Assembly (NCBI RefSeq): GCF_001187555.1 | Contig: NZ_LFIJ01000001.1 | Coordinates: 1,886,078 to 1,950,077, forward strand | DNA length: 64,000 nt | Direction of reading: 5' to 3' | DNA from: Gilvimarinus polysaccharolyticus | GTDB taxonomy: Bacteria > Pseudomonadota > Gammaproteobacteria > Pseudomonadales > Cellvibrionaceae | Shown here: piece after piece, positions 15,001 through 23,866 of the stretch | Position numbering within the stretch: position 1 is the stretch's first letter | Layout: the number at the start of each line of letters is the position of its first letter | Program-made: the position numbers and the translations under genes | The notes under the pieces: model-generated | Seen by the model: only the letters and a program-made list of their open reading frames with translations | What the model was told of the DNA's origin: nothing | Database searches by the model: none

Positions 15001-18000
15001 TGTTATCTCACCTTGATTTTCCTGCAACCCCGTCTGCAGTAAGTGATCTCTATGGCCCCACGCGTTCCCAGAGGACAGCCCAAAGTCAAGGAACCAATCT
15101 TTATCTGCGTAAATCCAATTATAAACAGCAAAAGCTATCGCATGGGAGTCTGCTATAGGTGACGTATTTCCATATAGCTGGAACAATGATTCCGACTTCG
15201 CAATATATAAATCAGCGTTACTTTGTATGTAAGTGTGATCGAACAACCGACTCGTCGGCGTTGAATCGAGATAGTAATGATCAATATCAATATTTGAATC
15301 CAGTATATAGTCAGTGTAATCCTGAATGACATCAACTACCGAGGCATCGTATCCCGCATGAGGCTTGATTCCTCGCGCGACACGTTCGGCATTAACCAGA
15401 AATAGACCTTTTTGCTGAAGGCTCATGGCATCCCAGTCGATTTGGCTTGGCATGACTAAATACTGGTGAATAGAGGGGTCTTTCATTCGAGCGAAGTTAA
15501 AAGCTCTTTGTATATCCTCAACATTCCCCGATTTCTCCCCCAACCATGGAATATTGTCCTCAGGGTAAATGTGATTGTAATCAACATCCTCCGCAACCGG
15601 TGCATAGGGACAAGCTGCAAAATCAGAAATGATTTCTGATACCTCTACGTCGATTATTTTTGTTACTGAGACGCCAAAACTAGAAGTAACTGTAAGCTCG
15701 ATCTCGTGTTGGCCCGCTTCAACAAAATTTATAACGAGGTCATCACTATCGGACACAACCTCTCCATTGTACTGCCATAAGAAAGAGACGGTACCATTTG
15801 CCACGTAGCTATCCCCAGCGAACAAATCAACTTCTTTATATACCAATGAAGAGATTGAGTCCGGAGCTATAACAGTCGGCGTATGAGCCTCATCAAGCTC
15901 CACTACATCTATTAATATCAACTGGCTTTCTGACAGCCCCATATTTGTAGTGACTACCAGCTCTATTTCTTTAATTCCTAACGTTGAAAATTGATACTCT
16001 AAAATAGGAGAATGGGAAACGGTATTGCCGTTGTATATCCACTCGAAAGTTATGGTTCCCTCATCTACAAAGCTATTGCTAGCATCCACAGTCAGCAAGC
16101 GGTCTTCATAAACAGTTTGATTATCAATAACGATGATCTGTGGAGAATTTGCTATATTAATGACATAAGATTCAACGTACTCCTGTCCGTTATTATCTAT
16201 AGCAATAAGATCATAAACATGCCTACCTACAGATAAGCCAACAAGAGTGACATCAACACCAGCTGACACTTCCTCACCAGTGAAATGGTCTACCCAGCGA
16301 TAACTTACAAATTCTTCGCTATAAAAGAGACTATCTTGCGCCGAAATCTCTACATCCTCGCCCGAGACAGAAACCGGCATGTCGATTGCCCTGTCTCGCA
16401 CACGATAAACTGCTCCGTGTAGACCTTTGGAGACATTCTCCCGTGAGCCATAAAGAAGGTCTACGGAAACAGCAGTACCCCCATCTATAGAGGTGGAGGT
16501 CCAGTACGGGCCTCGCATGGAGCCGAGGAAATAATTTCGGTCAATTGTAAGAGCCCATCCTTGCTGCATATACAGATCAAAGAGTTCGCCGTCATCGACA
16601 CAACCTGAATCATTCGGGCCCCATTCGCTTGGGTCTCCAGACCTACAATATATTATTTCTGAAAACTCTTCGGCAGTCGGAACTCTCCATCTTCCATCCG
16701 TAACGCTTTGTAGCTCTGCCCATATCAAGGGTGTCTCGTCGCCCACGCACTCTGCACCATCCCATGATCTACCGTAAGCGCACTGCTCCCACTCCTTGCC
16801 AGTCCATCTATCCCAGACCACACCAGGTGAAACACTCATAAATCGATCTGGAACAGTTGATTCAAAGTACGCCGTAGTCGTTTCTTCTTGGCTCAGCCCA
16901 CTAATTTCGCATGTTTCGTCTTGCCCATCGCACACACCATCCCAATGAGAAAACTCACTCCCAGCAGCGGCTTCAGCAGTCAATACTATTGGAGATTGCT
17001 CCCCAACCCAATAATTACAGGTGCCTGGGCAGTTAATTGCTTCAGGATACGATGTTACAAAACCAGATCCGTCTACATTTAACTTAAGCACATCTGGTCT
17101 TTGCAGAGGCCCCTTTACTAGAAGAGCATATCCCAAATCAGTGCGACTGTAGTACTCCCCCCCATCATTAAAGCTAACATAATCTGTATTGTAACCGCTT
17201 GATGTGTCCGCCAAATATAGCCCAGCATTTACATCCGGAAAAACTGTTGTATTAATTGTTGGCTTTGAAAACTCGCCTTCGCACTTCGGATTAAGAATAA
17301 AACCTGTATAGAATGGCCGCCAAAACCAACGATCCCCAGAGGAACAATATACTAACGTGTTCAACTCAAGTACCCGAGCAGCTCGCCAGTCGTTGGTTGG
17401 GTCTCCTATAGAGATATCATCATCAGACGAAATTTTTTGCTTTTCGCCAATGCATTCAGAGCCATTCCACTGATTGCCAAAGCTACATCTTTTCCACTGA
17501 TAACCAGTCACCAAGTCAAGCACAACCCCGCCAGGCCTGGCCTCAAACCTATTATCGATAATGCCTGAGCCTCCAGATGGAATGAAGGTTGTTGTCGAAC
17601 CCCCGGCACCGCCGATAGCTCTATATGGGCCATTTTTAGGTACGACGTAAATGAAGTACTCTTGCGCATTACTAAGGTCGTAGATCTCAGCAGGGGATGT
17701 CACGTTTTCAAATTTAACGACACCTTGCTCAACCCCAAACTCATAAATGTCTGTGAGGATATGATCCGATACAAAAATATCATAACTTTCAGCGTTCGGG
17801 ACTTCATCCCAATAAACTAATGCCGATTGATCTCCGGGTAAAACTTCAATATTTTTGGCCCCGGATAATACAGGCCTTAGAATTACTTCTATTTCGCAGT
17901 CATCATAAATCGGTGATGTCCACCAGCCAAACCCATAACCTCTTGACCCCCTAAATGCCTCACAACCGACAACATCCTCAACCCAGAAACCACTTGGTGT

Positions 18001-20796
18001 TTCCAGTTCGAAAAATATACTACTGCCGCGCCTTACATCACTACTGGATGCAATTAATTGGACATCAGATGGGGTGACTGAAACGGCGTATGCTTCGTCA
18101 TCAAGACTAGGGGTAAGGGGTATAATTTTAATTGTGTCTAGCTTTACATTCTCATCATGCAAAGTAACAAAAATAGTGTGATCGCCCTCATTTAAACTAA
18201 CGGGGACCTCAAAGTTAATCCACTTATTTCGCCATGCGTTTGTAGATACGTCTATATCGTCGATTTCATTTTGTTCGTCATCCAACCCAAATGCTATACC
18301 GTAATCACCACTGGTCGACAACGCTTTCACTACTATAAGATAATCCCCTGAATTTTCAACGTTTATAGGATATTGCAATTTCGCGCTGTATTTTTTAACT
18401 CCCTCTAGGTATTCGGGTATATAACGAATAGACCAACCAGTTTCTGTCGATGGTGACTTTTCATGGTACACAGCATCGGCATCAAAATAGTTCTCAGCCG
18501 GAATAATATCGTTCACACTATACGGCCCCGAATACTCTGAACCTTTGAGAGCCTCAACCGTGAAGTTATCTATCGACCACCCAGCACTTCTGTTCGTCAA
18601 ATTATATGGTTTTCCGCCTCTGTCCAGTGAGACTATTGATTCAATCAGGCTCCACTCTGAACTCGGGAACCAATCACCAACATCTGTATAAACCTCTGTA
18701 CCATTATGTGCATCAAAAGCCATTTCAACGTATACCGAGCCATCACCTTCGACTTCCAACCCTTTTACCGTATATGAAACGCGATACTTATCAGTCGAAG
18801 GGGTCGTAAAATGATATCCGGTCCACCCCGGATAACTCACCATTGATAACGCCTCCGAGCCGCTTGCACTCTCATCTGCGATCAATTCCCCTCCAGAATT
18901 ATAAAGATAGTTTTCCGCTTCAACGGTAAATAATGGCTCCTTCTCGTCAATTAAATACTCAGCGTCAATTTGGGGTTCGATTAACTCAAAGTCTATATAA
19001 TTAAGCCTCCACCCTGTAGATATCGAATCGATATAGACGCTATATTCACCAGCGGGTAATACCACACTACGTTCCACTGTATCCCAATTTTCTATACCAG
19101 TTCCGTCTACATCAACAATCTCGAGTACGCCCGAGTAATCGTGAAATTTAAAATGATAACCAGCATACTCCGCCGCAACTCTGAAGCTTAGTTTATAATT
19201 CCCTGATTCGGGAATATCGATTAAGTATTGAGCCCTATCACCAGAATCGATATTTATGAGATCCATCCCTCCAAGCTCATCTGTGGTTGACGCGACCTGT
19301 AGACCGTTCTGGGCTGTATAATCTTCGGCTTCAATGCGAAAGCTCACTGATGAACTGCTACTGCTTGATACTGAAGAGTGTGAGCTTGAGGTCGAGCTTG
19401 AGGATGACTCTTCAAAGCTTGTCACCTCAAACCAGTTTAAATTCCAGCCGCCATGATCTATAAAAAATTCTAGCTCATTTTCGCCGGCATTAAGATCCAC
19501 AATAAGCTCGACCTCCCCCCACGAACCCCACCCACCCGTTGAAGGAAAGCCAACAACGCCTAAAAGGTCATCTCCGCGCAATATTGTTAACCTACCTCCA
19601 CCCGACGCAGAGACATATCGAAACTTCATGCTGTACAAGCCCGATTCTTCGACTTCAACCATGTATGATAAATAGTCACCTGGGTCAGTCCAGCTAACGA
19701 TATTTGTTGGACCCTCGTCCCACGAGCTTTCAACCTCTACCCCCGCCATAGACGTAAAACTTTCCGCTTGCACACGTGAAACCACAGGGTTTTCAGAGCT
19801 AGAAGGCGCGGAAGAATTAGATGAAGCTACCGAGGAGCTAGATAAAGTGCTAGAGCTGGAGGATTGCTCAGAAGAAGATGCACTCGATGAGCTATCGTCA
19901 TTCGGTGAAATCTCAAACCAATTTAAGTTCCACCCCCCTTGCTGAGGCATAATTATTAAATCAGTTTCCCCGGCTGGTAGCACTGCGGTTGATTGTATCT
20001 CCCCCCAACTACCCCAACCACCGGTTGAAGGCAGCTCTACCACATCGACCAAAGTGTCGCCAGCAAATAGGTGAATAATGCCACCACCCGCGTCAGACGC
20101 ATAGCGGTAAGTAAAAGTGTGAAGCCCTTGAACATCGACATCCAATGAATAAATTAGATAATCACCTGGATCGATCCAAGAGGCAATTGTCGCAGTTGCT
20201 TCATCCCACGAGGGTTCAGTCTGGACACCAGACATCAAGGTATAATCTTCCGCCTCAACGTGAGTAACGCCATCGACTTGGATCAACTGCTGGCTTGATG
20301 AGCTTGATGAGCTTGCCTCACCTATTCTTTCAAGCTCGATCCAATTTAAATTCCACCAGCCTTGGTCTACGAACATCATTAAGCTTTGAGCACCAGCTTC
20401 AAGTGAAATTGTCGTTTCGCTCTCACCCCACGTTCCCCAGCCACCACTTGAGGGTAGCGTGGTCTGGGCGATTATCTTACCTTCTTGGAAGAATGACAGG
20501 GCACCACCAACACCGACATCTGAGGCATAACGGAAAGTAACTTGATATTCACCCGCCTGACTGACATCCAGGTCATAGGTGAGATAGTCACCTGGACTGA
20601 TCCACGAAACAATTTCCGCTTCGCCATTATCCCATGACGTTTCTACCTGTACTCCAGCCATGCTTGAGTAGCTTTCCGCTTCAACCCTATAAAGGTCAGA
20701 TGTCTGAGCGAACGCGAACGCCCCTAGCGATATTAATACGCCAAAGATAATTGATCGAAGAGCAAAAAAAGGGCGAAAAGGCAAACGGTGAGCCAT
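9043..20796 (-). CDS. giant secreted Rhs/YD-repeat toxin with carbohydrate-binding modules
   Basis: The product is 3,917 residues. The ATG at 20796 follows AAGGA and gives a signal peptide (residues 1-31), so it is preferred over an ATG 8 codons upstream. In order: CBM6/35-like beta-sandwiches (about 35-160, 175-298, 338-462, 487-605) joined by poly-serine linkers, more CBM-like modules to about 890, a DUF1566-like segment (1072-1175), a bacterial repeat (1235-1315), DUF1566 (1322-1473), PKD-like domains (1490-1720), a CAP-like region (1765-1992), a Big2-like domain (2002-2092), a carboxypeptidase-regulatory-like domain (2129-2203), an Rhs entry region, two more DUF1566 segments (2649-2909), YD repeats (2912-3632), Rhs core (3668-3752) and a 150-residue tip. 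The tip has His3817 (GHGN) and Cys3854 (SCSTG), spaced like a clan CD cysteine-peptidase dyad. No VgrG, PAAR or TcB context is present. The likely role is a cell-surface or secreted contact toxin; domain borders are estimates. Confidence 0.85.
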   Translation of the reverse strand: MAHRLPFRPFFALRSIIFGVLISLGAFAFAQTSDLYRVEAESYSSMAGVQVETSWDNGEAEIVSWISPGDYLTYDLDVSQAGEYQVTFRYASDVGVGGALSFFQEGKIIAQTTLPSSGGWGTWGESETTISLEAGAQSLMMFVDQGWWNLNWIELERIGEASSSSSSSQQLIQVDGVTHVEAEDYTLMSGVQTEPSWDEATATIASWIDPGDYLIYSLDVDVQGLHTFTYRYASDAGGGIIHLFAGDTLVDVVELPSTGGWGSWGEIQSTAVLPAGETDLIIMPQQGGWNLNWFEISPNDDSSSSASSSEQSSSSSTLSSSSVASSNSSAPSSSENPVVSRVQAESFTSMAGVEVESSWDEGPTNIVSWTDPGDYLSYMVEVEESGLYSMKFRYVSASGGGRLTILRGDDLLGVVGFPSTGGWGSWGEVELIVDLNAGENELEFFIDHGGWNLNWFEVTSFEESSSSSTSSSHSSVSSSSSSSVSFRIEAEDYTAQNGLQVASTTDELGGMDLINIDSGDRAQYLIDIPESGNYKLSFRVAAEYAGYHFKFHDYSGVLEIVDVDGTGIENWDTVERSVVLPAGEYSVYIDSISTGWRLNYIDFELIEPQIDAEYLIDEKEPLFTVEAENYLYNSGGELIADESASGSEALSMVSYPGWTGYHFTTPSTDKYRVSYTVKGLEVEGDGSVYVEMAFDAHNGTEVYTDVGDWFPSSEWSLIESIVSLDRGGKPYNLTNRSAGWSIDNFTVEALKGSEYSGPYSVNDIIPAENYFDADAVYHEKSPSTETGWSIRYIPEYLEGVKKYSAKLQYPINVENSGDYLIVVKALSTSGDYGIAFGLDDEQNEIDDIDVSTNAWRNKWINFEVPVSLNEGDHTIFVTLHDENVKLDTIKIIPLTPSLDDEAYAVSVTPSDVQLIASSSDVRRGSSIFFELETPSGFWVEDVVGCEAFRGSRGYGFGWWTSPIYDDCEIEVILRPVLSGAKNIEVLPGDQSALVYWDEVPNAESYDIFVSDHILTDIYEFGVEQGVVKFENVTSPAEIYDLSNAQEYFIYVVPKNGPYRAIGGAGGSTTTFIPSGGSGIIDNRFEARPGGVVLDLVTGYQWKRCSFGNQWNGSECIGEKQKISSDDDISIGDPTNDWRAARVLELNTLVYCSSGDRWFWRPFYTGFILNPKCEGEFSKPTINTTVFPDVNAGLYLADTSSGYNTDYVSFNDGGEYYSRTDLGYALLVKGPLQRPDVLKLNVDGSGFVTSYPEAINCPGTCNYWVGEQSPIVLTAEAAAGSEFSHWDGVCDGQDETCEISGLSQEETTTAYFESTVPDRFMSVSPGVVWDRWTGKEWEQCAYGRSWDGAECVGDETPLIWAELQSVTDGRWRVPTAEEFSEIIYCRSGDPSEWGPNDSGCVDDGELFDLYMQQGWALTIDRNYFLGSMRGPYWTSTSIDGGTAVSVDLLYGSRENVSKGLHGAVYRVRDRAIDMPVSVSGEDVEISAQDSLFYSEEFVSYRWVDHFTGEEVSAGVDVTLVGLSVGRHVYDLIAIDNNGQEYVESYVINIANSPQIIVIDNQTVYEDRLLTVDASNSFVDEGTITFEWIYNGNTVSHSPILEYQFSTLGIKEIELVVTTNMGLSESQLILIDVVELDEAHTPTVIAPDSISSLVYKEVDLFAGDSYVANGTVSFLWQYNGEVVSDSDDLVINFVEAGQHEIELTVTSSFGVSVTKIIDVEVSEIISDFAACPYAPVAEDVDYNHIYPEDNIPWLGEKSGNVEDIQRAFNFARMKDPSIHQYLVMPSQIDWDAMSLQQKGLFLVNAERVARGIKPHAGYDASVVDVIQDYTDYILDSNIDIDHYYLDSTPTSRLFDHTYIQSNADLYIAKSESLFQLYGNTSPIADSHAIAFAVYNWIYADKDWFLDFGLSSGNAWGHRDHLLQTGLQENQGEITSEGVIGFSVSKGLFDPDSASPATYGSVVGLNTIDQGTNWDQSRIGVVDVSQAQGCIPYAIDLPEGDPVLQGLTGLRLEPSNMHLALGQSSSVSIIGQYDDGTEQDLTSLGVLTSNDQSVVSVEAGSVSALQPGPAKVYAQFGDIESNRLYVTVGSPVNVSSFIGTNAEIVAPYLAGNATLPELLSFTEAGSTTAKFNPKAMAVYTGVVTDRYGVPLHDVQVSLLDAKNYGSVVTDNDGRFILTGPAGEQTVVYEKSGYVVVQRTLIGASSEWAVVNEVSLLPRDSKMTHIDLTSGLTQVHQSTPIVDEHGERKTTLVFNGVSSATIQSVDGELRPLEEFDLSATDFETPESMPGELPKEVAFTWASDFHIEGTHYADVVMFDKNVSVFVDNFLNFEVGEIIPVGYYNRRTAFWDAEDNAVVVMTLDSSGDGTIDGLDYTGDGLPDDLNGNGSTADEAVGLIGYSPGVTLWWASVSHFSAYDLNQGQVEDKSPEKAKVETGEQSTDNNATCCTGSYLKAFQQTFHEDIPVAGTNLTLHYASQRTQGYKHKIRVPVSGSEVPTTLLAMIAKLEIAGRVYEQRFLPESNVEAEFIWDGTAVDGSQISGLVRGKVSIGFEYQTVYTSPGNAANDEMALNEYPRAWATVSDITTQVPGRSRYVAWQSSGITVKNTFDRQLAEGWSLSNVHELDPSGKVYLGHGTVTEVPMASLILITGQTFSYIDGDDGYYQAGGNTVDYSISDENVLIDNVTGLEWQNTFNPYLALTKSEAADYCANDAEPLDSGWRLPTNKEVGYTIDKSGGTSGSRVYSMAQAFNKWHQSSLSTYGKKVPTVCVRGTPLDIRVVSGLQRDSSKEVVIDQDNGLMWQDSSDNTSVVLGWEGSVDYCEASIHAGYDNWRLPNVNELLYVLPNDVFENETSFTGLWGPGHPDRNPYWSSTTNIQNEEQAWAVESISYNSQGFDKLDAYNVRCVREDASASRSPFIFNNKGQHTKTIDMASGVTLNTFGYNNAGQVISITDRFNNETKIERDFSGVPDRIIAPDGETTWLLLDENNDLKEVSYEDGNHFSFSYREGGLLTSKVDRRDNTYTRQYDTLGRIEEVWDPASGFWEVYDNRIATGTSQYGYLTAENNRYEVTRQSLANGDVQTTSASKAGAIRTITVSADELSETVSAYGMTAQITSELDTKTLRPTPSQVTVTTPSGIVRTGAIDKEYAENGADTLTYTLTATLNGKSTTLVKNGHTGVTNVTTPEGRTSTSYTDPESLTLSRSVVPGLNDVLYRYDTRGRLMEVESASRITTYNYDDVNKRGKLSSVVTPDNRETFYDYDVMGRVSEITYDDSYTTQFSYDENGNTTKVTVPTLAEHDFAYNKINEVKTQDRPEFESTQYTYNGEGQVKKITLPSGNTIDYEYSQGKLFQVIRPESTTEYRYQLGDQLDEVQTGTELVDYSYDGTLLIQKRYQGELNAAIDYTYNADFAVDTLTYAGDTTAIGYDNDGLVTSIHGFTLSYNGLNGLPENINNGSWSQSRSWTPYGEVDDVQYTQGSNTNYAYNLDYNDAGQIIQKTEMLSGGTQDTYVYGYDARNRLTEVQKNGAVVESYGYDANGNRNLRTSTELGVINQTATHNNADQLETQGNVTYSFDSNARLSEKLMVDGENSELTTYVYDSAGRLKQVDTPDKSITYRHNALGNRVAKLVDGVLVEKYLWQDLTTLLATYDGQGNLKQRFEHTLGHTPTSFTQGGQRYFIQTDHLGSPRVVTDNSGAVIKSIGYDSYGVVIEDSNPAFKIPFGFAGGLYDADTGLVRFGFRDYDPDIGRWTARDPIGFGGGDTNLYGYVSNNPIQFVDLNGLQADLNGGRHIPYAGSTSTDVLMTEHKVGTVLDTSNFSGEYVVFGHGNTEIIHYKYERSASNLADVMRRKGWIEGQSVRLVSCSTGSDPNGIAQQLADILKVDVTAPTDFVWVGSDGSIMGVYPTDQNGKADYSNPGSWQTFSPSK
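9518..10364 (-). repeat. 847-bp direct repeat, copy in the full-length Rhs gene
   Basis: This is the partner of 7528-8374. Both copies are in the same frame, so exchange keeps the reading frame and replaces one toxin tip by the other. Confidence 0.85.
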
Positions 20797-21247
20797 GTAC
20801 AGTTCCTTTGTATGTAACATCCCTTGCTGGAGTGCTTGAAGGGTTATATATAAACGATGACATAGATTGTAAAAAAGAGCAAATCCACTTTATCGCGGCT
20901 ATGCGTACTAAATGATTCAAATAGTATTTGTCTGAAGCAGCATGTAAGAGCAACAATCAGCTCTTGTTGGATTAAGTGCCAAAATCAGAGCGCACACTTT
21001 TTTGTCATTACACACTCATAATTTTCTTACAAGAAATTGTCAGTGATCTCGTACAGAAAAAGAGCATAGCCACAATCATGCCGAAGAATAATAAAACAAA
21101 CTATTTACGCTAACGTCTCACACTCTATGCCTAGAAGGCCATGAACACTCGAAAACTGGAGCTGGGCTTGTCTGACCTGAACGCCCTAACCCAACCTCTC
21201 ATCTAATGTTAGGATGTAACCATTGAAATCATCTGAGCTATGAGCGC
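20797..21247. other. intergenic region between divergent rhs and KAP genes
   Basis: The left part holds the predicted rhs promoter (20845-20873). The rest, 20874-21247, shows no convincing gene, long repeat or strong promoter for the rightward KAP gene. Confidence 0.4.
20845..20873 (-). promoter_or_regulatory. predicted sigma-70 promoter for the giant rhs gene
   Basis: On the minus strand TTTACA (20873-20868), a 17-base spacer and TATATA (20850-20845) lie about 50 bases before the ATG at 20796. Confidence 0.5.
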
Positions 21248-22666
21248 ATGAAAAAATTAAAAGACATAGAAATTCCACCCCAAGAGCCTTTTAAAAACTC
21301 TGTGGCAGGGCGAGATCAAGTTGGACGAGCATTAACTAACTTTCTAGATCAAACTGACACCCCTTTAGTCATGTCTATTGACGCACCCTGGGGGCAAGGA
21401 AAGACCACCTTTTTGCATATGTGGAGAGAGCATCTGAAGCAAGAAGGCTTCACAACAATCTACTATAATGCATGGAATAGCGATCATGGTGATAACGCTA
21501 TGCTAAGTTTGATTGGCGAACTTTCATCGGCGTTTTCAGGAGATAACACGCAACCCGACCAGAAAGGTGATCTTTCTAAATCACAAAAGCTTTTAAGTCA
21601 GGTAAAATCCGCCGGGGCCGATGTACTCAAGCACATGTTGCCTCTGGCCGCAAAATTGGCTACCAACGGCGTGATAAATCTGAACGGCAATGCCGAGGAA
21701 TTACTATCGAACGGTATTGAATCTCTTGTTGAACAGCAAATAAATAGTTATGACGATGCTAAGAACTCAGTGACTAACTTCCGCACAAAACTGGCTAAAT
21801 TCGCTGGTAGCGTCTCTGATGATGGCAAACCCTTGATCATTATCATTGATGAGCTAGACCGTTGTCGCCCAAGTTATGCGATCGAGATTCTGGAAAAGGC
21901 AAAACACTTTTTTAATGTAGAAAATGTTGTCTTCGTGTTGGGTGTGGATAAACGGCAACTGGGCTCCTCGTTTAAGGCTGTTTACGGTGAAGGTCTTAAT
22001 GTCGATGGTTACATGCGTAGATTTTTCGATGTGGATTTTTTACTGCCACCGCCAAAGTCTGAAGATTTCATTCAATTGTTACTGAAAAGGTTTGGACTTG
22101 ATGACCTTCTAAAAAAAATGAACCTGCCAAACCATTCATCTTATTTTAAAGAGTCACTGTCGGCCTTGAGTGACATTCATGGTCTATCTATGCGAGATAG
22201 AGTGCAATGCGTGTCTTTATTGTATTTTTCGCTTAGCACTATAGATCACTCAACAATGTCAACCCCTCACCCAATGGTGTTGTGCTATTTTATAGTGCTC
22301 AAAATTAAAAACTCAGAGCTTTACAACGATTTTCTGGACGACAAGATAGAGCCCAAGGCGTTACTCCAACACATAGTGAAGCGTCCTGGCGGTACGGAGT
22401 TATTAATGACCAATGGCGGACTTCAGCTTGAGGTTTTTCTTTCAATTGTAAAGATAAGTAGCAATCGTTTTGAGTCCATCAAATATCACTTTAAGGAAGA
22501 GGCTGATAAGATTACTGGAACGGATTCTGAAAGTACGGCAAAAAGAGATGTCGCGGTGAATAAAATGAAATACATGGAGAACGATTTCGTGGAAGACTTT
22601 TGCTACTCGAAACAATGGATGGAAGTTATCAACCAAATCGAGCTAGCTGCTCGATTTAATCGATAA
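21248..22666 (+). CDS. KAP-family P-loop NTPase
   Basis: KAP NTPases (named for Kidins220/ARMS and PifA) form a STAND-like P-loop group; the F-plasmid member PifA excludes phage T7. Walker A is WGQGKTTF with the lysine at residue 52, and Walker B is IIIIDELDRCRP with the aspartate at residue 201, followed by the sensor region FVLGVDKRQL and a winged-helix-like MRRFFDVDF. No membrane segments are evident, unlike many KAP proteins. It stands alone between the toxin locus and the YkgJ-like gene, with only a weak ribosome binding site. A phage-exclusion role is inferred from the family and the defence-rich setting. Confidence 0.8.
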   Translation: MKKLKDIEIPPQEPFKNSVAGRDQVGRALTNFLDQTDTPLVMSIDAPWGQGKTTFLHMWREHLKQEGFTTIYYNAWNSDHGDNAMLSLIGELSSAFSGDNTQPDQKGDLSKSQKLLSQVKSAGADVLKHMLPLAAKLATNGVINLNGNAEELLSNGIESLVEQQINSYDDAKNSVTNFRTKLAKFAGSVSDDGKPLIIIIDELDRCRPSYAIEILEKAKHFFNVENVVFVLGVDKRQLGSSFKAVYGEGLNVDGYMRRFFDVDFLLPPPKSEDFIQLLLKRFGLDDLLKKMNLPNHSSYFKESLSALSDIHGLSMRDRVQCVSLLYFSLSTIDHSTMSTPHPMVLCYFIVLKIKNSELYNDFLDDKIEPKALLQHIVKRPGGTELLMTNGGLQLEVFLSIVKISSNRFESIKYHFKEEADKITGTDSESTAKRDVAVNKMKYMENDFVEDFCYSKQWMEVINQIELAARFNR

Positions 22667-22886
22667 ATGAGACGCATCAGGATCATCACCTCTCCACTTG
22701 ATCCACACCTTCGCTGCCATCTCGACAGCGAAGATGCTGGATAGTCGAGTAGCGATCCAGCATAAAATTGTGCCAGAGTCGAAAACCACGGCCCACTATT
22801 AAAAATTTCCACGCAATTCACGGCAATTCGGTACCTCGCCACCCATGCGAGTATAAATTGCATATGACAGCCGAAATGGTAAATTT

Positions 22887-23471
22887 ATGGACAACATTGA
22901 ATATATTGAGATTATCGACTTTGCAACAACTAACTCCCAGAGTGCAATCAATAGCATCCCCAAACATTTAGAGTTGATGGAATCGAATCTAGCAGGAAAA
23001 CTGGCCGGATCAAAAATCAATACAATGAATAAATTACGTCGGCTTTACGATGCGATGGATAAGATGAGCGCTTATTTAGACAAATATTCCGCATGCAAGT
23101 CGGGCTGTTCTAACTGTTGTTATTACCCCGTCACGATTTCTGACATTGAAGTTAAATATATTGAAAAAAATGAGCACTTAAAGCGGGCTCGTGTAATACC
23201 CAAAAGCTCAAAAGACAAATATAAAGGGGCGGCTTGTACATTCCTCAAAGACGGGAAGTGTTCAATTTATTCCTCTCGACCATTTGTTTGTCGGCACATG
23301 CTATCAATGGCCAAAACATCCAAAGTATGTGAGCCGAAGTACGCTTTTGACTACACATTGCCGCTCATACGGTTTGATGGCTTTAGATCCGCTTACGATC
23401 TTATCAAGATTGAATCTGGACAAGAGATTAACATCTATGATATTCGTGATATTTTTTACAGAAAATACTGA
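22887..23471 (+). CDS. YkgJ-family zinc/iron-chelating cysteine-cluster protein
   Basis: The pattern C-x3-C-x2-C-C (CKSGCSNCC near residue 70), then C-x-F...C-x-I-Y-x-x-R-P-x-x-C-R (near residues 118-136), is the YkgJ/Fe-S cluster-binding signature. The first 60 residues are helical and unrecognised. The ATG at 22887 has a weak AAATTTAT leader. Family function is not settled; metal binding and possible modification roles have been proposed. It stands alone between the KAP NTPase and an unrecognised gene cluster, and 220 bases separate it from the KAP gene. Confidence 0.75.
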   Translation: MDNIEYIEIIDFATTNSQSAINSIPKHLELMESNLAGKLAGSKINTMNKLRRLYDAMDKMSAYLDKYSACKSGCSNCCYYPVTISDIEVKYIEKNEHLKRARVIPKSSKDKYKGAACTFLKDGKCSIYSSRPFVCRHMLSMAKTSKVCEPKYAFDYTLPLIRFDGFRSAYDLIKIESGQEINIYDIRDIFYRKY

Positions 23472-23695
23472 CAGGCACCGGATGAAAAACGAGAAACTGT
23501 CCAATCAAGCCTGAACTACTACCACTAATCAGCGTAAAACGCAGCTGGCGGAAGGTTCGGCGCCTTCCAGCACCGGCCGCCGCCTAATCTGATCAAGGCC
23601 GCCCATACGGGTGGCCAACACAAATTACTTTTACGTCACCTTAGAGGTATAGTAATCAAGCTGCCCCGCCCGAAGAGTATTGGCATGATCTGTGC

Positions 23696-23724
23696 TTGAC
23701 AAAAGCCCATATCCATGGTAAACT
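23696..23724 (+). promoter_or_regulatory. strong predicted sigma-70 promoter
   Basis: TTGACA (23696-23701), a 17-base spacer and TAAACT (23719-23724). Transcription would start near 23731, giving an untranslated leader of about 135 bases. Confidence 0.7.
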
Positions 23725-23772
23725 AAAGGTAGAGGCTCAAAGAAAACTTCACCACCCTCTCGCCTCAACCTT

Positions 23773-23832
23773 CCAGCCACTCACATTTTAAATGTGACCA
23801 CCCAATTCTTTGGGAGGTTTGCTCGTGGCTGG
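23773..23832 (+). promoter_or_regulatory. three-way-junction RNA leader
   Basis: The outer stem pairs CCAGCCAC (23773-23780) with GTGGCTGG (23825-23832). Inside are two hairpins: TCACATTT/AAATGTGA (23781-23797) and CCCAA/TTGGG with a TTCT loop (23801-23814). All three helices are perfect. The fold ends 34 bases before the ATG at 23867 and does not match a riboswitch class I recognise. Confidence 0.55.
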
Positions 23833-23866
23833 CCATTTGTAATCATTACCATATAAGGAGCTAATT

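Larger units (their letters stand above)
23472..23866 (+). other. intergenic region with promoter and structured leader
   Basis: There is no gene here. It contains a GGAAGG/CCTTCC hairpin near 23549-23567, a consensus-like promoter at 23696-23724 and a three-way-junction structure at 23773-23832, all pointing to control of the genes from 23867 onward. Confidence 0.6.

Noticed and set aside
19345-20320. Repetitive stretches of similar codons that at first looked like a short-repeat array
   Set aside because: They encode poly-serine linkers between CBM6-like modules; spacing and sequence are not those of a CRISPR array.
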